DNA from: Heliopora coerulea
Lineage: Eukaryota; Cnidaria; Anthozoa; Scleralcyonacea; Helioporidae
Direction of reading: 5' to 3'
NCBI GenBank assembly: GCA_030142905.1
Contig: JASJOG010000017.1
Span: 1,240,001-1,304,000, forward strand
Length of the DNA: 64,000 bases
A model generated the notes under the pieces. That model saw only the letters and a list, made by a program, of their open reading frames with translations, had not been told where the DNA came from and did not search any database. Positions 44,587 through 57,279 of this stretch are shown piece after piece. Positions within the stretch are counted from its first letter, which is position 1, and every line of letters starts with the position of its first letter. The position numbers and the translations under genes are program-made.

Positions 44587-44804
44587 CCGTGGCGTAACTA
44601 GGACATTTCTAGCGGGGGAACAAATATGTGGCCCTAGTAACTTTTGGAAGGGGAGGGCAACATTTGTTTCAGATTTGAGGAGGTACATCTGAAACATTGT
44701 ACACATACAATTGTGGAAATGTCTAATATGGTCGTGGTTGATTACATTACTCTGCAGAGCGGTCTTTTTAGAGGGGTTGGCCCACCGCGATAGTTACGCC
44801 GCTG
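44587..44804. mobile_element. small decayed hAT-type MITE, 218 bp
   Basis: The left end ccgtggcgtaacta and the complement of the right end, cagcggcgtaacta, are degenerate versions of the cagtggcgta TIR. The flanking octamers match at 5 of 8 positions. An old copy. Confidence 0.6.
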
Positions 44805-44920
44805 CAAATCTGCTGCTCATGTTGTGCAATGAAAACAATAAAAAAGAAAAAGAAACCGCAGCTTTCTAGCTTTACCTTTTATTGAAGAAGAAAAAAATCA
44901 TTACTATTTTTGTTTTAAAG

Positions 44921-46962
44921 GAACATGGCGTCACTTGATGACCACCAAAAAGCAAATGGTGCAAGGCTAAGTCGACTGCTCATTGATAAAGGAACTGAAG
45001 CAATGAGGAAGGTCTTTGACAACATCCACCATCCTAGCACATTGGCAGCTGTACTAAATTCCTACAGAAGTTTTCTTCAAAAACTTCGTTGTATCAATTG
45101 CAGCCAAATGGACATCTTGTTTCCACCAAGTGGATCTAATGCAGTGTCCGAAGATTTTGATATTACTCTGCTTTTTGTTCTTCTTCGGAATATATGTGGC
45201 CTGCACCCACCTGCATCAACTGGATCGTGGGATAAAAACCCTCCATTGACTGATGCATCGAAGGAAGCTAACCTTGCTCGAATTAAGTACTACCGAAATG
45301 TAGTATATGGCCATATTACTTCAACCGGAATTAACGACACTGATTTTCATTTATACTGGAATGACATCTCTAGTGCCTTGTTATACTTAGGCGTTTGCCG
45401 TGGCGAAATTGAGTTATTGCGACGTGCGCCATTGGATGAGAACTGTTATCTCAATTTAATACGTGAATGGAAGAGCAAGGAAGACAAACTGGAAATAATT
45501 CTTCACGACCAAAGTGATGCACTCGCGAAGCTGGGAAATGTCCCGGAAAGGCTTGAGAAGGTTGAAGAGGCTTTGATAGAGTTAAATCTGAAAGAAGCAA
45601 AGAATGTAGTCCGGTTTGAGAACTTAAAGGGTATCCAAGATCAACAAGATGTAACCAGTCAACTGGCAAAATGCAGCTTTAAGGGGGACATTAAAAGATT
45701 TTGCAAGTCGTTTCATGAAGGAACCAGGAGCTGGCTTTTGAGGAAACTTAACCAATGGTTTACCGATGTGGAGTCAGACACTACGGTGATGACATTGATT
45801 GCCGGTCCAGGTATAGGAAAGAGTGTATTTGCTGCGAAAGTTTGTAAAGTGTATGAAGAGATGGGCCAGTTAGCTGCCTGTCATTTCTGCAAATTCAACT
45901 TTTCAGACTGCAGAAATCCACAAATTATGCTTGAATCCCTTTCTAGCCACATGTGTCAAAGTGTCCCTGGGTTCAAGGAAAAACTTACTGAACAGCTCCT
46001 ACGCCGACATTCAAGGGACTCCATTGCAGATACTTTTCGTGTACTATTGAATGATCCATTGCACTCTTTGGAGGAACGAGAACCCATGATGATAGTGATT
46101 GATGGCTTGGATGAGATGGAGACTAGTGGTAAAAGCGAGCTTTTGGATTTAATAGCGAGAGAGTTTTCAAAGCTTCCGATGTGGATAAAGATCTTCATTA
46201 CCAGCCGACCTGAGCTCCCAGTTCGGCAGAAATTGAATCACGTAAGTAATTTGGAAATTCAGGCTACTAATGACAACAATAATGAAGACGTGAAGCATTT
46301 TCTAGCAAGTCGTCTTGCTGATTACGAAGTTAGCGAAAACATTTTTGATACCTTAGTTAAAAGATGCGAAGGATCATTTCTTTTTGCTTGTCATATTCTC
46401 AACGCTATTTCCCTCCGATATGAGCATACCGGTTTTAAATCTTCAGATATCGAAAGTTGTGTGCCTAAAAGCATCGGTTCTGTGTACGAGGAGTATTTCC
46501 ATCGGCTAAAACACGAGATTGAGAAGTTGCGAAATGGAAACTCATCAGAGGTTAATTTTATTCGTATTCTGGAAATCATGGCCGCTGGCCTTGGCCCAAT
46601 TCCACTCGATTTCGTTGCTCGAGTTCTTAAATTGCCAGCAGATACCCGAGCGATGAGAAGGGTGATACGAGAGGTTAATGAAAGACTTTCAGCACTTCTT
46701 CTGGTTTCTGATGACTGCATCACAATTTTTCACCAAACCGTTGTTGACTGGCTTTTATCAAAAGAGTACGATGAACACTTGTACACAGTGGAATTCAAAC
46801 CCGGACACAAACATTTGTGGCAGGTGTGTAGGAGTGAGTTTGAAAACCTGGAAAGCATCAGGTGGGATAGAAGACGAGGAAAAGCTCGAACATACGCCGC
46901 AAAGTATGGTTTGGAACACTTAAAATTGCAAACGAACCCAGATGTAAGGGGTGCAACTCCAG
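44921..46962 (+). CDS. HEPN(DZIP3)-NACHT protein, first coding exon
   Basis: The exon begins after an acceptor (tttttgttttaaag) at 44921, with the ATG at 44925, and ends at the donor ccag|gtaagc (46962). It encodes 679 residues plus one base, the same phase as its paralogue on the minus strand at 15928-17942. HEPN occupies residues 1-168 with R124-H130 (RNVVYGH). A coiled coil follows (178-250), then NACHT: Walker A AGPGIGKS (293-300) and Walker B MMIVIDGLDE (388-397), ITSRPEL, and a winged-helix-like C-terminal part ending about 665. Reading past the donor reaches a stop at 46994. No downstream exon was recognised in the next 17 kb, so the sensor/repeat or protease-like C-terminus is either missing or outside the window. 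A cytosolic STAND-type sensor is the likely role. Confidence 0.9.
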
Positions 46963-48190
46963 GTAAGCTTTCAGTTATTTGGTTATACAGCTAAGAACAG
47001 CAGTGTCTGTAAATGCGCAGAGCTATATTTTAATTATATCCACAATCAGTGCTTAAATACTGATTTCTTTTGAATTAACATACTGAATTATTCAGGCGTT
47101 TTTCGAGTATTATGTACACTCATCAGAGATCCACTCAATTATTGTCACGTGTTCCACCGACCTTATCCCGGGGTCTTATCTCCACACCCGTTATTCCCCC
47201 GCTACGAATAAACCCTGGTTGCGCCTGGTCACGTGCCCAAGCAATGCTTTGACATCAAGGGAAGAGTGCTACGTGTCCGTATTTGGTACATTTAGCAGCG
47301 AATTCTGGGACATAATTTTCACACCAAAATAAGTGGTTTGCATGGAGAAATTATTTTGGGCTGGACGTGTCTGCTGTTCTTCCAACGGGATATGGCAAAT
47401 CGTTGATCTTTCATATCCTGCCTTGGATTGTTTTTGGAAAACAACGATTTGAAAACCGAGACACAAACAAGTATATTCAACGATTCGTTCGCCTCAGTTA
47501 TCGTTGTCATATCGCCTTTAAACTCTGATCAAGGACCAAATTTCGAGGTTAGTGTTAACGGATCTGTCCTCTAAGCGCAATGTGAAAATAGCTCTGAGGG
47601 CGAAGAGTTTCTGTGCGACCTGCACATATATAGCCAAGAGAAACTAAAAAATGCTTATTATAACCTCATGCAGAGATGAACGTAAAATAAACCTGGCCAA
47701 ACGGAGGGCAGGTGTTTTGGCATTTAATTGCTGTAATTTATGGCCTATCGTTGATATTACGCTGCAATTACGACATCTAGGTAGTAAGCTTTTGATTGAA
47801 ATGTGCTTCATCTAATATATGCCAGGATTATTTAAACGATTGACATCCAAAACTGCATTCGCGGCAACTCGGCCAGTTTTAGCAATTTTGATGCACTATA
47901 ATTCTTTGCTTCTGTTCAGAAATTTCGACAGACTGTCTCTCGTTTTTCTTCATCCACACTGTCGCTAGTAACAAATACAGATTGGCTGACTGAAGCAAAT
48001 TATCAGGCACAAACTTGCGACGATTTTGGCTAAATATTTGCAAATGTGAAAGAAAAATCTGTTTAAAGCGAATACAAGTTAGCAGGCAGTGAGTCTAGTT
48101 AAAAGTTAAAACGTTCTTTGTTGTAGTACATAATTTTAGGTATCCAAGTAAAGAAAGCCTGAAAACGTGCTTACAAAAATAGAGGTTTAA
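46963..48190 (+). other. probable intron or 3' flank of the HEPN-NACHT gene
   Basis: Begins gtaagc. No exon, RNA or element was recognised. Confidence 0.4.
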
Positions 48191-48615
48191 ACAAGGGCAG
48201 ATAATATAATCACCCAATCAGCGCGTTTGTTTACAGCGACGGAGCGGACCAATCAGACTGCTCGATTTTACCAACATGTCTGAATTTACTGGGACATCAT
48301 TGCGAAATACTATACCTCAGAAAAAGCCTTCCGTGCATGCGGAATTTGCATTTTCAAAGAGAAAACAAACTGATTCGGATAGTATATGAGTTTTTCTTCA
48401 AATCTGTCATGGGGATATGTAATGCGTTCCTTAACAAAAAAAATATCGGCTTTCGAATCGGGAGTTACGAAATACTCACGACCAAGTTCATGTTTCACGT
48501 TGTCTGTGCGAAAAAGCCAACATAAATTTATTATTCCGTACGGGCTTAGACGTCCAAGAGCTTTCAAGCCTCTCCCTATCTCATAAATACGAAAGCACGT
48601 AAAGTGGTACTTTTC
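48191..48615 (-). repeat. left arm of a 0.43 kb inverted repeat pair
   Basis: Highly similar in reverse complement to 51473-51914. Both arms hold an open frame of about 85 codons (75 of 85 residues equal) that lacks an ATG and has no known domain. Confidence 0.85.
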
Positions 48616-51472
48616 TTAGCTGTAAAACTGGCTCGAACGTCTAGAATTTGTAAATGGTTGATGTGGGCGGATAATTTTGGCCTCTCTGTGTCTTCGTGGC
48701 CTGCGAGAATGAAGCTGAGCGAAGGAAAGGAGTGTTGGTCAAATTAAACTCAAACCTACTTTAGGATAACATTTGCTCAAAGTATGCCACTCGAATAAAA
48801 ATGGAGAATGACGAATTTATTGTTTTCGTGCATCTACCCGACGACAATTGCTTACCCTTGAAAGCAAACAAGAAACTCTTTATTCACCTGCAAATTCATG
48901 GAAGTCGTCCACCAGCTCGAGACCTTCCCTCGTCCATCGTCGTTGTCATCATTGTCACTCTTCTCTTCATTGCAGTTTTCATAAATGGTATTACTTAAGA
49001 TGGGGTCGTTCACTGGTCTCCCTGGGCGTTTAACCTTAAATTCTGGGATGACTTGGCAAATTCGATAATTCTGACATCCATACGTTGCATGCCAGGATGA
49101 AAGAATGTCCGCATCCTCGAAAGATCCGCCGCAATGGACTTTTAGTTCTACTCAAGGTAATTGCGGCAGTTTTTGAAATTTAGTACTGATCTTGCCCATA
49201 TCCACTGGTGAACTCGCAGGGTCTTTTTAATGAAGCTATCACTGGGACGCATTAACAGCAAAAGTTAGAGACTTTATGAACCCAGTACCAACCAGAAAAT
49301 ACCTTGTCAAAGAGTGAGACAAATCCATTACAGTAATAAGCAAATAACTGTAAACTGCAGACAAACTTAACTCCAGCTCTCTCTAGCGTGAGAGGTCCTG
49401 TTGATATATAATATTTTTACTGATATAAATCCAAGTGACAAAACTTTGTTTGTAACAATCTCTTCACCAAAAAGATTGCGAAGTTTTGCACCTTGATGAG
49501 TCGATCCTAGAGGTGTTGAGCAATCCCGAGCAATTCAACAGGCCATTTTTAAAATTATAGTCAGATAATCTGAAGAAACTTGGCAGCCTTAAATTTCAAA
49601 TTTTTAATTCTTTTCCTGCTATGAATTCAAATTTTTAAGTGGCACAAATGTGCATTAAAATTAGTGCAGTTCATGCAAGCACGTATGTACCTCCTTGGCT
49701 TTCTCAGTTATCCAACCAGCTATATCAGTTTCCTTTGTACTTCCAAGTGAAAAGGGATGGAAATTTTCCACAAGATATTCATCAAAGACTATCCTAGTAT
49801 GTAGCCTAGGCTGGGATGTTAGACTGCAATTTTTGTGCTGATAAATTGAAGTAAAAGTACAACCAGAATGGCCACATGATAATGATGCCTGTGATGCACC
49901 ATAACATTACCCAACAACGTAACAAATACTTGCAATACAGATTGTAATTATTGCATTTGGACAGTGACTGAAAGTGTGATCCCCTGAGTTTCAAAGGTGC
50001 AATCTCCATAAATAACCTCCAGCAAGATGGGGACATGACTTTATGGCTGCTACTGATACTGATGCAGCTTTAATAATGTGGGGATCTGCTGCAATTCCCA
50101 AATTTCTTAAGGATGCCAGAATTGCAGTGTTCTGGAATATGCTACATGAAACCAGTTTGGTCTTTGTGTATATGAGTATATCATGATGTCTTTCACAACT
50201 GTGACCCTAGTTTTTGTTGATTGTCTTTGCACCAGCTTTAAAACAATTTTTTACAAATTCATGTGGGTCCATCTCTGAGCTTTGCAAACATTCAGAGTAA
50301 GAAAAGTATTGATTAAATGTTGTTAAGGTCAACCTTAACCCATTAAGAGCCAAGGGCACACTCTCTGTCATTTTACTCTGGCTAACACTAGAGGTTTTTA
50401 CTCATGAAGAGGATGAGCCCTGCACCTTAATGAGTGAACAGCCATCTCCTTAACCCATCAAATGACAAGGGCACAATCTTTATCTTACTCTGGCTAGTGC
50501 CAAGCAATTTTACTCATCAAGAGGATGAGCCTACTGACAAGTTAATATCAATACATCAAGATTCTGAATTAAGTCAGGGTTATTGTCTTTTTTGAAAACA
50601 AATATACAATCATTTGTATGACATTCCTTTTCTTCATATGTTTCTAAATGGCTGACTACAGTCTCTTGTGAATCAATGGTTATCAACCTATAGTTTCTGG
50701 AGAATTTAGTGTATTATGGCAGAATCATTGCTGGATTGTAATTTTGATATACCAATAAATTGGCTTCATTCTGAGCCATCAGTTCCTTTTGGCTATTGTG
50801 TGGTTGCAATTGACGTGTTCAAATGAGGCTAGGGATGGTGTCTTCGAAACATGTGAACACAATTCATTTCTAAATAAGAGGACATGTACTAAGCGATCTG
50901 TTCTTTTTGTGAGTATATTAGGGAAAAGTGATTCTTTATGTTGATTCAAAATTTTAAAAAGGACAAAATATGAATATTATGTGAATTTTTTGCTTTTGTA
51001 ACAATACCCAAATTTCATAATGAAAAATAAAGTCTTTTCTTTTACAGTAAACGTCAATACACTGTAATAAGGATTTATGCCTTGCCTCTTTCTGCTTTTG
51101 CTTGGCTTCCTTGACTAAAACAGGTTGTCAAATATTCAGTAAATGTGCACTTTTTTATACATTATATGAAACAGACACTGCAAAGATGCCTGTGAATCAC
51201 TGTGATTTTGCTACTAATTATCTTTTATGAAACTAGCAAATGCTTTGGATATCTCAGTCAAACTATGAACCTTTTATGGTTCGCCAGTTGCTTTTGACCA
51301 CAAACCTTTGAACACTGGTCATAAAGGGGATGGTTATGACAATTTTTGTTAAGAATTTAAGCGTTACATCAAACTTCAAAGATTTTCTTCTGGAAAAACT
51401 GAACTATTTTAACATTTCTCCGCCGTTCGTGGCTGGGGATGAATGGAACGAAAACTAGACCTCAATAATGAC
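48616..51472. other. 2.9 kb between inverted arms, no recognised gene
   Basis: A near-duplicate of 'taacccat...caagggcaca...gaggatgagcc' occurs at 50336-50418 and 50451-50531 (period about 115 bp). The short frame at 48801-48998 ends in a hydrophobic stretch but has no other support. Confidence 0.4.
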
Positions 51473-51914
51473 GAAAAGTACCACCTTAGTTACTTTATAA
51501 GGTTCTTTGTGATATATTTATGAGATAGGGAGAGCCTTGAAAGCTCTAGGACGTCTAAACCCGTACGGATTAACAAATTTATGTTGGCTTTTTCGCACAG
51601 ACAACGTGAAACATGAACTCGGTCGTGAGCATTTCGTAACTCCCGATTCGAAAGCCGATATTTTTCTTGTTAAGGAACGCATTACATATCTCCACGACAG
51701 ATTTGAAGAAAAACTCATATGCTATCCGAATCAGTTTGTTTTCTCTTTGAAAACGCAAAATCCGCATGCACGGAAGGCTTTTTCTGAGGAATAGTATTTC
51801 GCAGTGATGTCCCAGTAAATTCAGACATGTTGGTAAAATCGAGCAGTCTGATTGGTCCGCTCCATCGCTGTAAACAAACGCGCTGATTGGCTGATTACAT
51901 TATCTGCTCTTGTT
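51473..51914 (+). repeat. right arm of the 0.43 kb inverted repeat pair
   Basis: Mirror of 48191-48615. Together they suggest a long-TIR DNA element of about 3.7 kb or an inverted duplication. No clear target duplication was seen. Confidence 0.85.
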
Positions 51915-52924
51915 AGAGGTTTATTGTCAGCTTGAACCGCTGTTAGCACCGCGTTTTTTTAAACTCACCTTATCCGATCTGAACTTTTGCAAAAGCTAAT
52001 TTTCTTAGATTTGGCACTAAATTTTCTAACGCACGATTTTCGTCACAATTGTCCTTGTATGATCCAAAGTACATTTATCTACTTCAGGAAATGACCCTGA
52101 TTCGGAAGAAAGATACATTTCTTGTGACATATTTTTGCAATAGTTATTATCTCCCTCTATATTTGCATCAATCAGCAAGTAAAATTGCATTGACTCTTTG
52201 CAATCTCCTCAATTTATGACATCTTTGGAACATTATTACATTATATGATAGTATATCAAGGACAATGACGCTCTCTTCTTCTTCCTCATATAATGTTCCA
52301 CAACCACTACTGAGAACTCTTGGTAAGTATATGGACAAGATGTTTTAATCCCATAAATAATATCTTCGAAGTTGAATTCTTTTAACTTCGAACTCTTTTT
52401 TGCGAAGAACTGAATTGGATTCCCTCCATGTAATTTCATTAAGCTCCCTGTTTATCTTGTCAAGAACTTCGTAAAATGATGTCTGATAAGGATCGTTCCC
52501 TTGCGAATGAATTACTAGTGAGGCAACTTATGACATAATAGTCAGGAGATGAGTCCAGTTTTAATGATGTGCTACTGTAATAATGCGTTACAAAGGCGCT
52601 TGTCGCAAGAATTTTGAAAATAAGCTAAATTCGAAATATTTACCGGAGATTACAGAGCTAATTGTGTTTCAAATGATAATGCACGCCGAGTTGACATTGG
52701 CGATCTGGGGAAGTTTCTCTTGGCGCTTTTTGCAGCAGTTACGTGTGTGGAGTATGAAATGTTGATGCATCTCTTTGTGCAAAAGAAGGCGGTTTGACTT
52801 TCGCAAACAAGCAGCTTAAACATCTTAAAATCTGACAACGTGTATGATTTTGTTTGTGTTGTTTTGTTGTCTTTTGCGTATTTATACCCTTGGCTATTGA
52901 TTTTCCTGGCAGAAAGCGCAATTG
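51915..52924. other. unassigned DNA
   Basis: No supported gene or repeat. Confidence 0.4.
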
Positions 52925-53826
52925 CAATATGAAGATAAGAGGCCCAGCTCAGAATTTCTAAATGTACCGCCATAGTAAAGGAGGCAAAACTATATATATG
53001 GATCTATAACTACATACTGGGGTAATTAGACGGCTAACCAATAGAAAACTAGGTGACCTGACAGGAAGTGAAAGGTATACGGAAGAGGAAAGTATGAGAA
53101 TAGAGAAAGAGGTATAGAAGAGATATTTTCGTTAAGAGACGGTTTGTATTTAGAAATAAGTAAACTCTCACGAATGAGGAGTTCAAACTTAGAGGAAGAC
53201 CGACAGGAAGAAGTGATTGAAAAATCGTTGCGAGAAATAGCGTGATTAGTCTGGCGAGTATGAGCCTGGATACTAGAAGTAGGAAACAAAGTGGATGCTC
53301 ATTTATTACCCGTCAAAGGCGAAACCCCCAAGTGTTCTGAGATTCGCGTGTGTAAGTGGCGCCGTGTTTGGCCCAAATACAATGCTCCACAGCATTGACA
53401 CGTATGTTTATAGACAACATGCGATCTCATTGACATGGGGGTCCGGTCCTTGAAAGGAAAGAAACTAGACAACCGTCTTCCAGATCGAAAAATAGAACGC
53501 AAAGAAACTTGTGGGAAAGCAGACGAACATAGTTTAGAGACCTTTGTTCGGATCTGTAGAGCATGTGATCCTGTAAAAGGAAGCTTAAAATAAATAATGT
53601 TTTTCGGGGAAGAATCAAAATCTTTTGTGGAGGAACAAAACAGACGATATAGTTTTTTATATAGTTTTTTAAATAGTTTTTTTTCTCACTTTTGTAAATC
53701 TGTACTCAGAAGATGTTGCACGCAGCAACGAAACATTGGTTAACATGTTCTAAAACTTTTCGACCAGCCTCCTTTACTATGGCGATACATTTAAGAATTT
53801 TGTGCTGAGCTCTTATCTTCATATTG
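52925..53826 (-). mobile_element. 5'-truncated Penelope-like element with inverted ends
   Basis: The outer ~61 bp (52925-52985, caatatgaagataaga...) recur as the complement at 53766-53826. Inside, the minus strand encodes a PLE GIY-YIG endonuclease. Just inside the right end lies a relic hammerhead-type string (gttgcacgcagcaacgaaac, 53716-53735). Confidence 0.8.
53035..53502 (-). pseudogene. PLE GIY-YIG endonuclease domain, one frameshift
   Basis: The minus strand reads FRSGRRLSSFFPFKDR, HVVYKHTCQCCGALYLGQTR (the GIY-YIG core, here VVY...LYLG) and RISEHLGVSPLTGN. A frame change near 53290 then leads to NHAISRNDFSI and LLIRESLLISKYKPSLN, the normal C-terminal end. The RT part is missing. The family nicks target DNA for target-primed reverse transcription. 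Confidence 0.88.
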
Positions 53827-54442
53827 TATTCATGCCCTATTTAGCTTTTCATACCCCAGGGTCTTTTCGTAGGGGGAGAACATCGGGAGCGGAGATGAGA
53901 CCCTGGGAACGAGGATAGTGTGCCACTTTTTATTTTTGCCACTTTATGACCTCATCTGCGCCTCTATAAATGAATAGACAACGGCAAAATGATGGAACGC
54001 GCTTGAAATGCTGACCTCATTATAACTGAGTTATCTACATTTCACTGGGCGAAATTGTTGAGGCTACCGGAAAAATTGCTGTCGAGGCAGCACTAAAAGT
54101 ATAAAATAAAACATATTCCGAAGAATAATGTCATCATGAAAACTCAAGATATGAGTCAATACAAGATAAAACTATTGTTGAAACTGTGATATTTCGACTT
54201 TATTTCAAAGTCATCTTCAGACAGAATGATATTACAATTACATGCCAGAGTCTATATACAAGAGGTGTGATGACATCATCGAGACGGAATTAGGAAACAC
54301 TACCGGTAATCACTATTTACATGCTGAGATGTTGAGACGCTAAGATGCTAATTAATTAGAAATTTTCACCACCATGAATAAAGCGGTTGGGCGTGAACAA
54401 TAGAAGTATCGGGCTAACAGATAACAAGTGTGCATAATATCT

Positions 54443-55851
54443 CTAAATAAAAAGGTTGAGTTCTTTGCTAGCTTTAAGCCCTGAATTAAGCTCAGGTTTA
54501 TTAAACTTAATGTGGAGTGCTTCAATTATTAGAAGTTTATTGGTGTTAGTAGACTTACTCGTATAAAGAATTTTATAGTTATTAAAGATTAAATTTTTAA
54601 TGGCGGTAGATATGTTAGAAGATGAGGGAAGGTCATTTAGTCGGTCGTACTGATCGTATAAGTCATTGATGAAGTAAGCGTGTTCACATTCGAGAAAGTG
54701 TTGGGCAACTGCACTGGTGTTATGTTGAGTAGAATGTTCGGAAAGACGTTTGTGAAGACAACGGTCGGTTTTAACTATATATGTTTTGTTGCAGCCAGGA
54801 CAAGTAATTTGGTAGACGACATTATTGCGAGACATGTCCGGAATCTTATCTTTGTTAGAAATAAAATAGGAGACTTTTTTCGTGTCATAAATAACGATAA
54901 ATTTAACGGGTTGATTGAGATGACGCCGAATTTTCGAAATGCACGATTTGACTAGATTTTCACTTTGCTTACCAAGGAAAGGAATACGCATCCAAATTTT
55001 GGGTAAATTTTCATCATCGGAAGACCTATTCGTTTTAATTGTAGAAGCGTTGTGTTAGCGTTTTAGTTTATTAATTAGAAAATATTTTACGTTATTGGGA
55101 TAACCATTCCACGACATACAAGATCTTACAAAACTAATTTGGTTGCTAAAAAGCTTTCTTGAGCTACAAATTTTAAGAGCGCGGTTGAAAAGAGACTTTA
55201 TCCATGCAGTTTTGCGAGAAAAAGGTTCAAAGCTTGTAAAGTGTGTATACTGACCAGTGTGAGTATCTTTACGATAAACGTCAGTACCATCAGCCGAAAT
55301 TTTAATGTCTAAAAATGGATATTACCATCAGGAAAAGTATCAACTGTAAATTTTAAGTTTTTATCAAATTTGTTAAATTTCGTTAACACTGATGAGATGT
55401 TGGAAGGTTTAATCAAAAGGAGAGTATCGTCAACATATCGTTTGTAAAATTTAATGATACCGCTATTAATGAGATCTGAAACTATAATCCGTTCGAACTC
55501 AGTTAGTATGATGTTAGGCAAGACAGGTCCTAGTGACGATCCCATAGATACACCGTCAATTTGTTCATATAACTGGTTGTTAAAAGAAAATGTAGTTTTA
55601 CTGCAGCAATCCAAAATCAGCTTTTTTAAAGTGCGTTTCGTTAAAGTGGTACTTAATAAATTTTCATTATAAATTCGGTCTAGGATAATATTAACTGTGT
55701 GAGATAGTGGAACATTAGTAAATAGTGATTCAACATCAAAGGAAACAAACTGGTATCCTTCTAGTAATAGTTGTTTGGAAATGTTTTGGATGTGTGTAAC
55801 AGCGTCGAAAGAGTCTGAAAGTGTAAACTCATTTACGGTTAGCGGGTTTAA
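54443..55851 (-). pseudogene. PLE RT and GIY-YIG endonuclease, left copy
   Basis: In order on the minus strand: VSFDVESLFTNVPL, DGVSMGSSLGPVLPNIIL and RYVDDTLLL (catalytic YxDD intact). A 1-bp deletion after DGNIHF (about 55313) and an in-frame TAA before HNAST (about 55055) follow. The last segment (54991-54443) carries VVYQITCPGCNKTYIVKTDR, the GIY-YIG core with Val where the family has Gly in YIG, and RLSEHSTQHNTSAVAQHF. The N-terminal RT region is missing at the palindrome centre. Confidence 0.9.
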
Positions 55852-55874
55852 TAATGAAGAAATTTCCCGCTACT

Positions 55875-57279
55875 TTAAACCTGCTAACCGTAAATGAGTT
55901 TACACTTTCAGACTCTTTCGACGCTGTTACACACATCCAAAACATTTCCAAACAACTATTACTAGAAGGATACCAGTTTGTTTCCTTTGATGTTGAATCA
56001 CTATTTACTAATGTTCCACTATCTCACACAGTTAATATTATCCTAGACCGAATTTATAATGAAAATTTATTAAGTACCACTTTAACGAAACGCACTTTAA
56101 AAAAGCTGATTTTGGATTGCTGCAGTAAAACTACATTTTCTTTTAACAACCAGTTATATGAACAAATTGACGGTGTATCTATGGGATCGTCACTAGGACC
56201 TGTCTTGCCTAACATCATACTGAGTTCGAACGGATTATAGTTTCAGATCTCATTAATAGCGGTATCATTAAATTTTACAAACGATATGTTGACAATACTC
56301 TCCTTTTGATTAAACCTTCCAACATCTCATCGGTGTTAACGAAATTTAACAAATTTGATAAAAACTTAAAATTTACAGTTGATACTTTTCCTGATGGTAA
56401 TATCCATTTTTAGACATTAAAATTTCGGCTGATGGTACTGACGTTTATCGTAAAGATACTCACACTGGTCAGTATACACACTTTACAAGCTTTGAACCTT
56501 TTTCTCGCAAAACTGCATGGATAAAGTCTCTTTTCAACCGCGCTCTTAAAATTTGTAGCTCAAGAAAGCTTTTTAACAACCAAATTAGTTTTGTAAGATC
56601 TTGTATGTCGTGGAATGGTTATCCCAATAACGTAAAATATTTTCTAATTAATAAACTAAAACGCTAACACAACGCTTCTACAATTAAAACGAATAGGTCT
56701 TCCGATGATGACAATTTACCCAAAATTTGGATGCGTATTCCTTTCCTTGGTAAGCAAAGTGAAAATCTAGTCAAATCGTGCATTTCGAAAATTCGGCGTC
56801 ATCTCAATCAACCCGTTAAATTTATCGTTATTTATGACACGAAAAAAGTCTCCTATTTTATTTCTAACAAAGATAAGATTCCGGACATGTCTCGCAATAA
56901 TGTCGTCTACCAAATTACTTGTCCTGGCTGCAACAAAACATATATAGTTAAAACCGACCGTTGTCTTCACAAACGTCTTTCCGAACATTCTACTCAACAT
57001 AACACCAGTGCAGTTGCCCAACACTTTCTCGAATGTGAACACGCTTACTTCATCAATGACTTATACGATCAGTACGACCGACTAAATGACCTTCCCTCAT
57101 CTTCTAACATATCTACCGCCATTAAAAATTTAATCTTTAATAACTATAAAATTCTTTATACGAGTAAGTCTACTAACACCAATAAACTTCTAATAATTGA
57201 AGCACTCCACATTAAGTTTAATAAACCTGAGCTTAATTCAGGGCTTAAAGCTAGCAAAGAACTCAACCTTTTTATTTAG
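55875..57279 (+). pseudogene. PLE RT and GIY-YIG endonuclease, right copy
   Basis: Same content as the left copy and the same shared 1-bp deletion and TAA. It has two private lesions: a 4-bp deletion in the NIILTEFE segment (about 56222) and YVDN in place of YVDD (about 56290). The endonuclease frame (56731-57279) translates identically to the left copy. Confidence 0.9.

Noticed and set aside
48801..48998. Small single-pass membrane protein
   Set aside because: It has a hydrophobic C-terminal run but no signal, no splice context and no recognised relative; chance in AT-rich DNA is likely.
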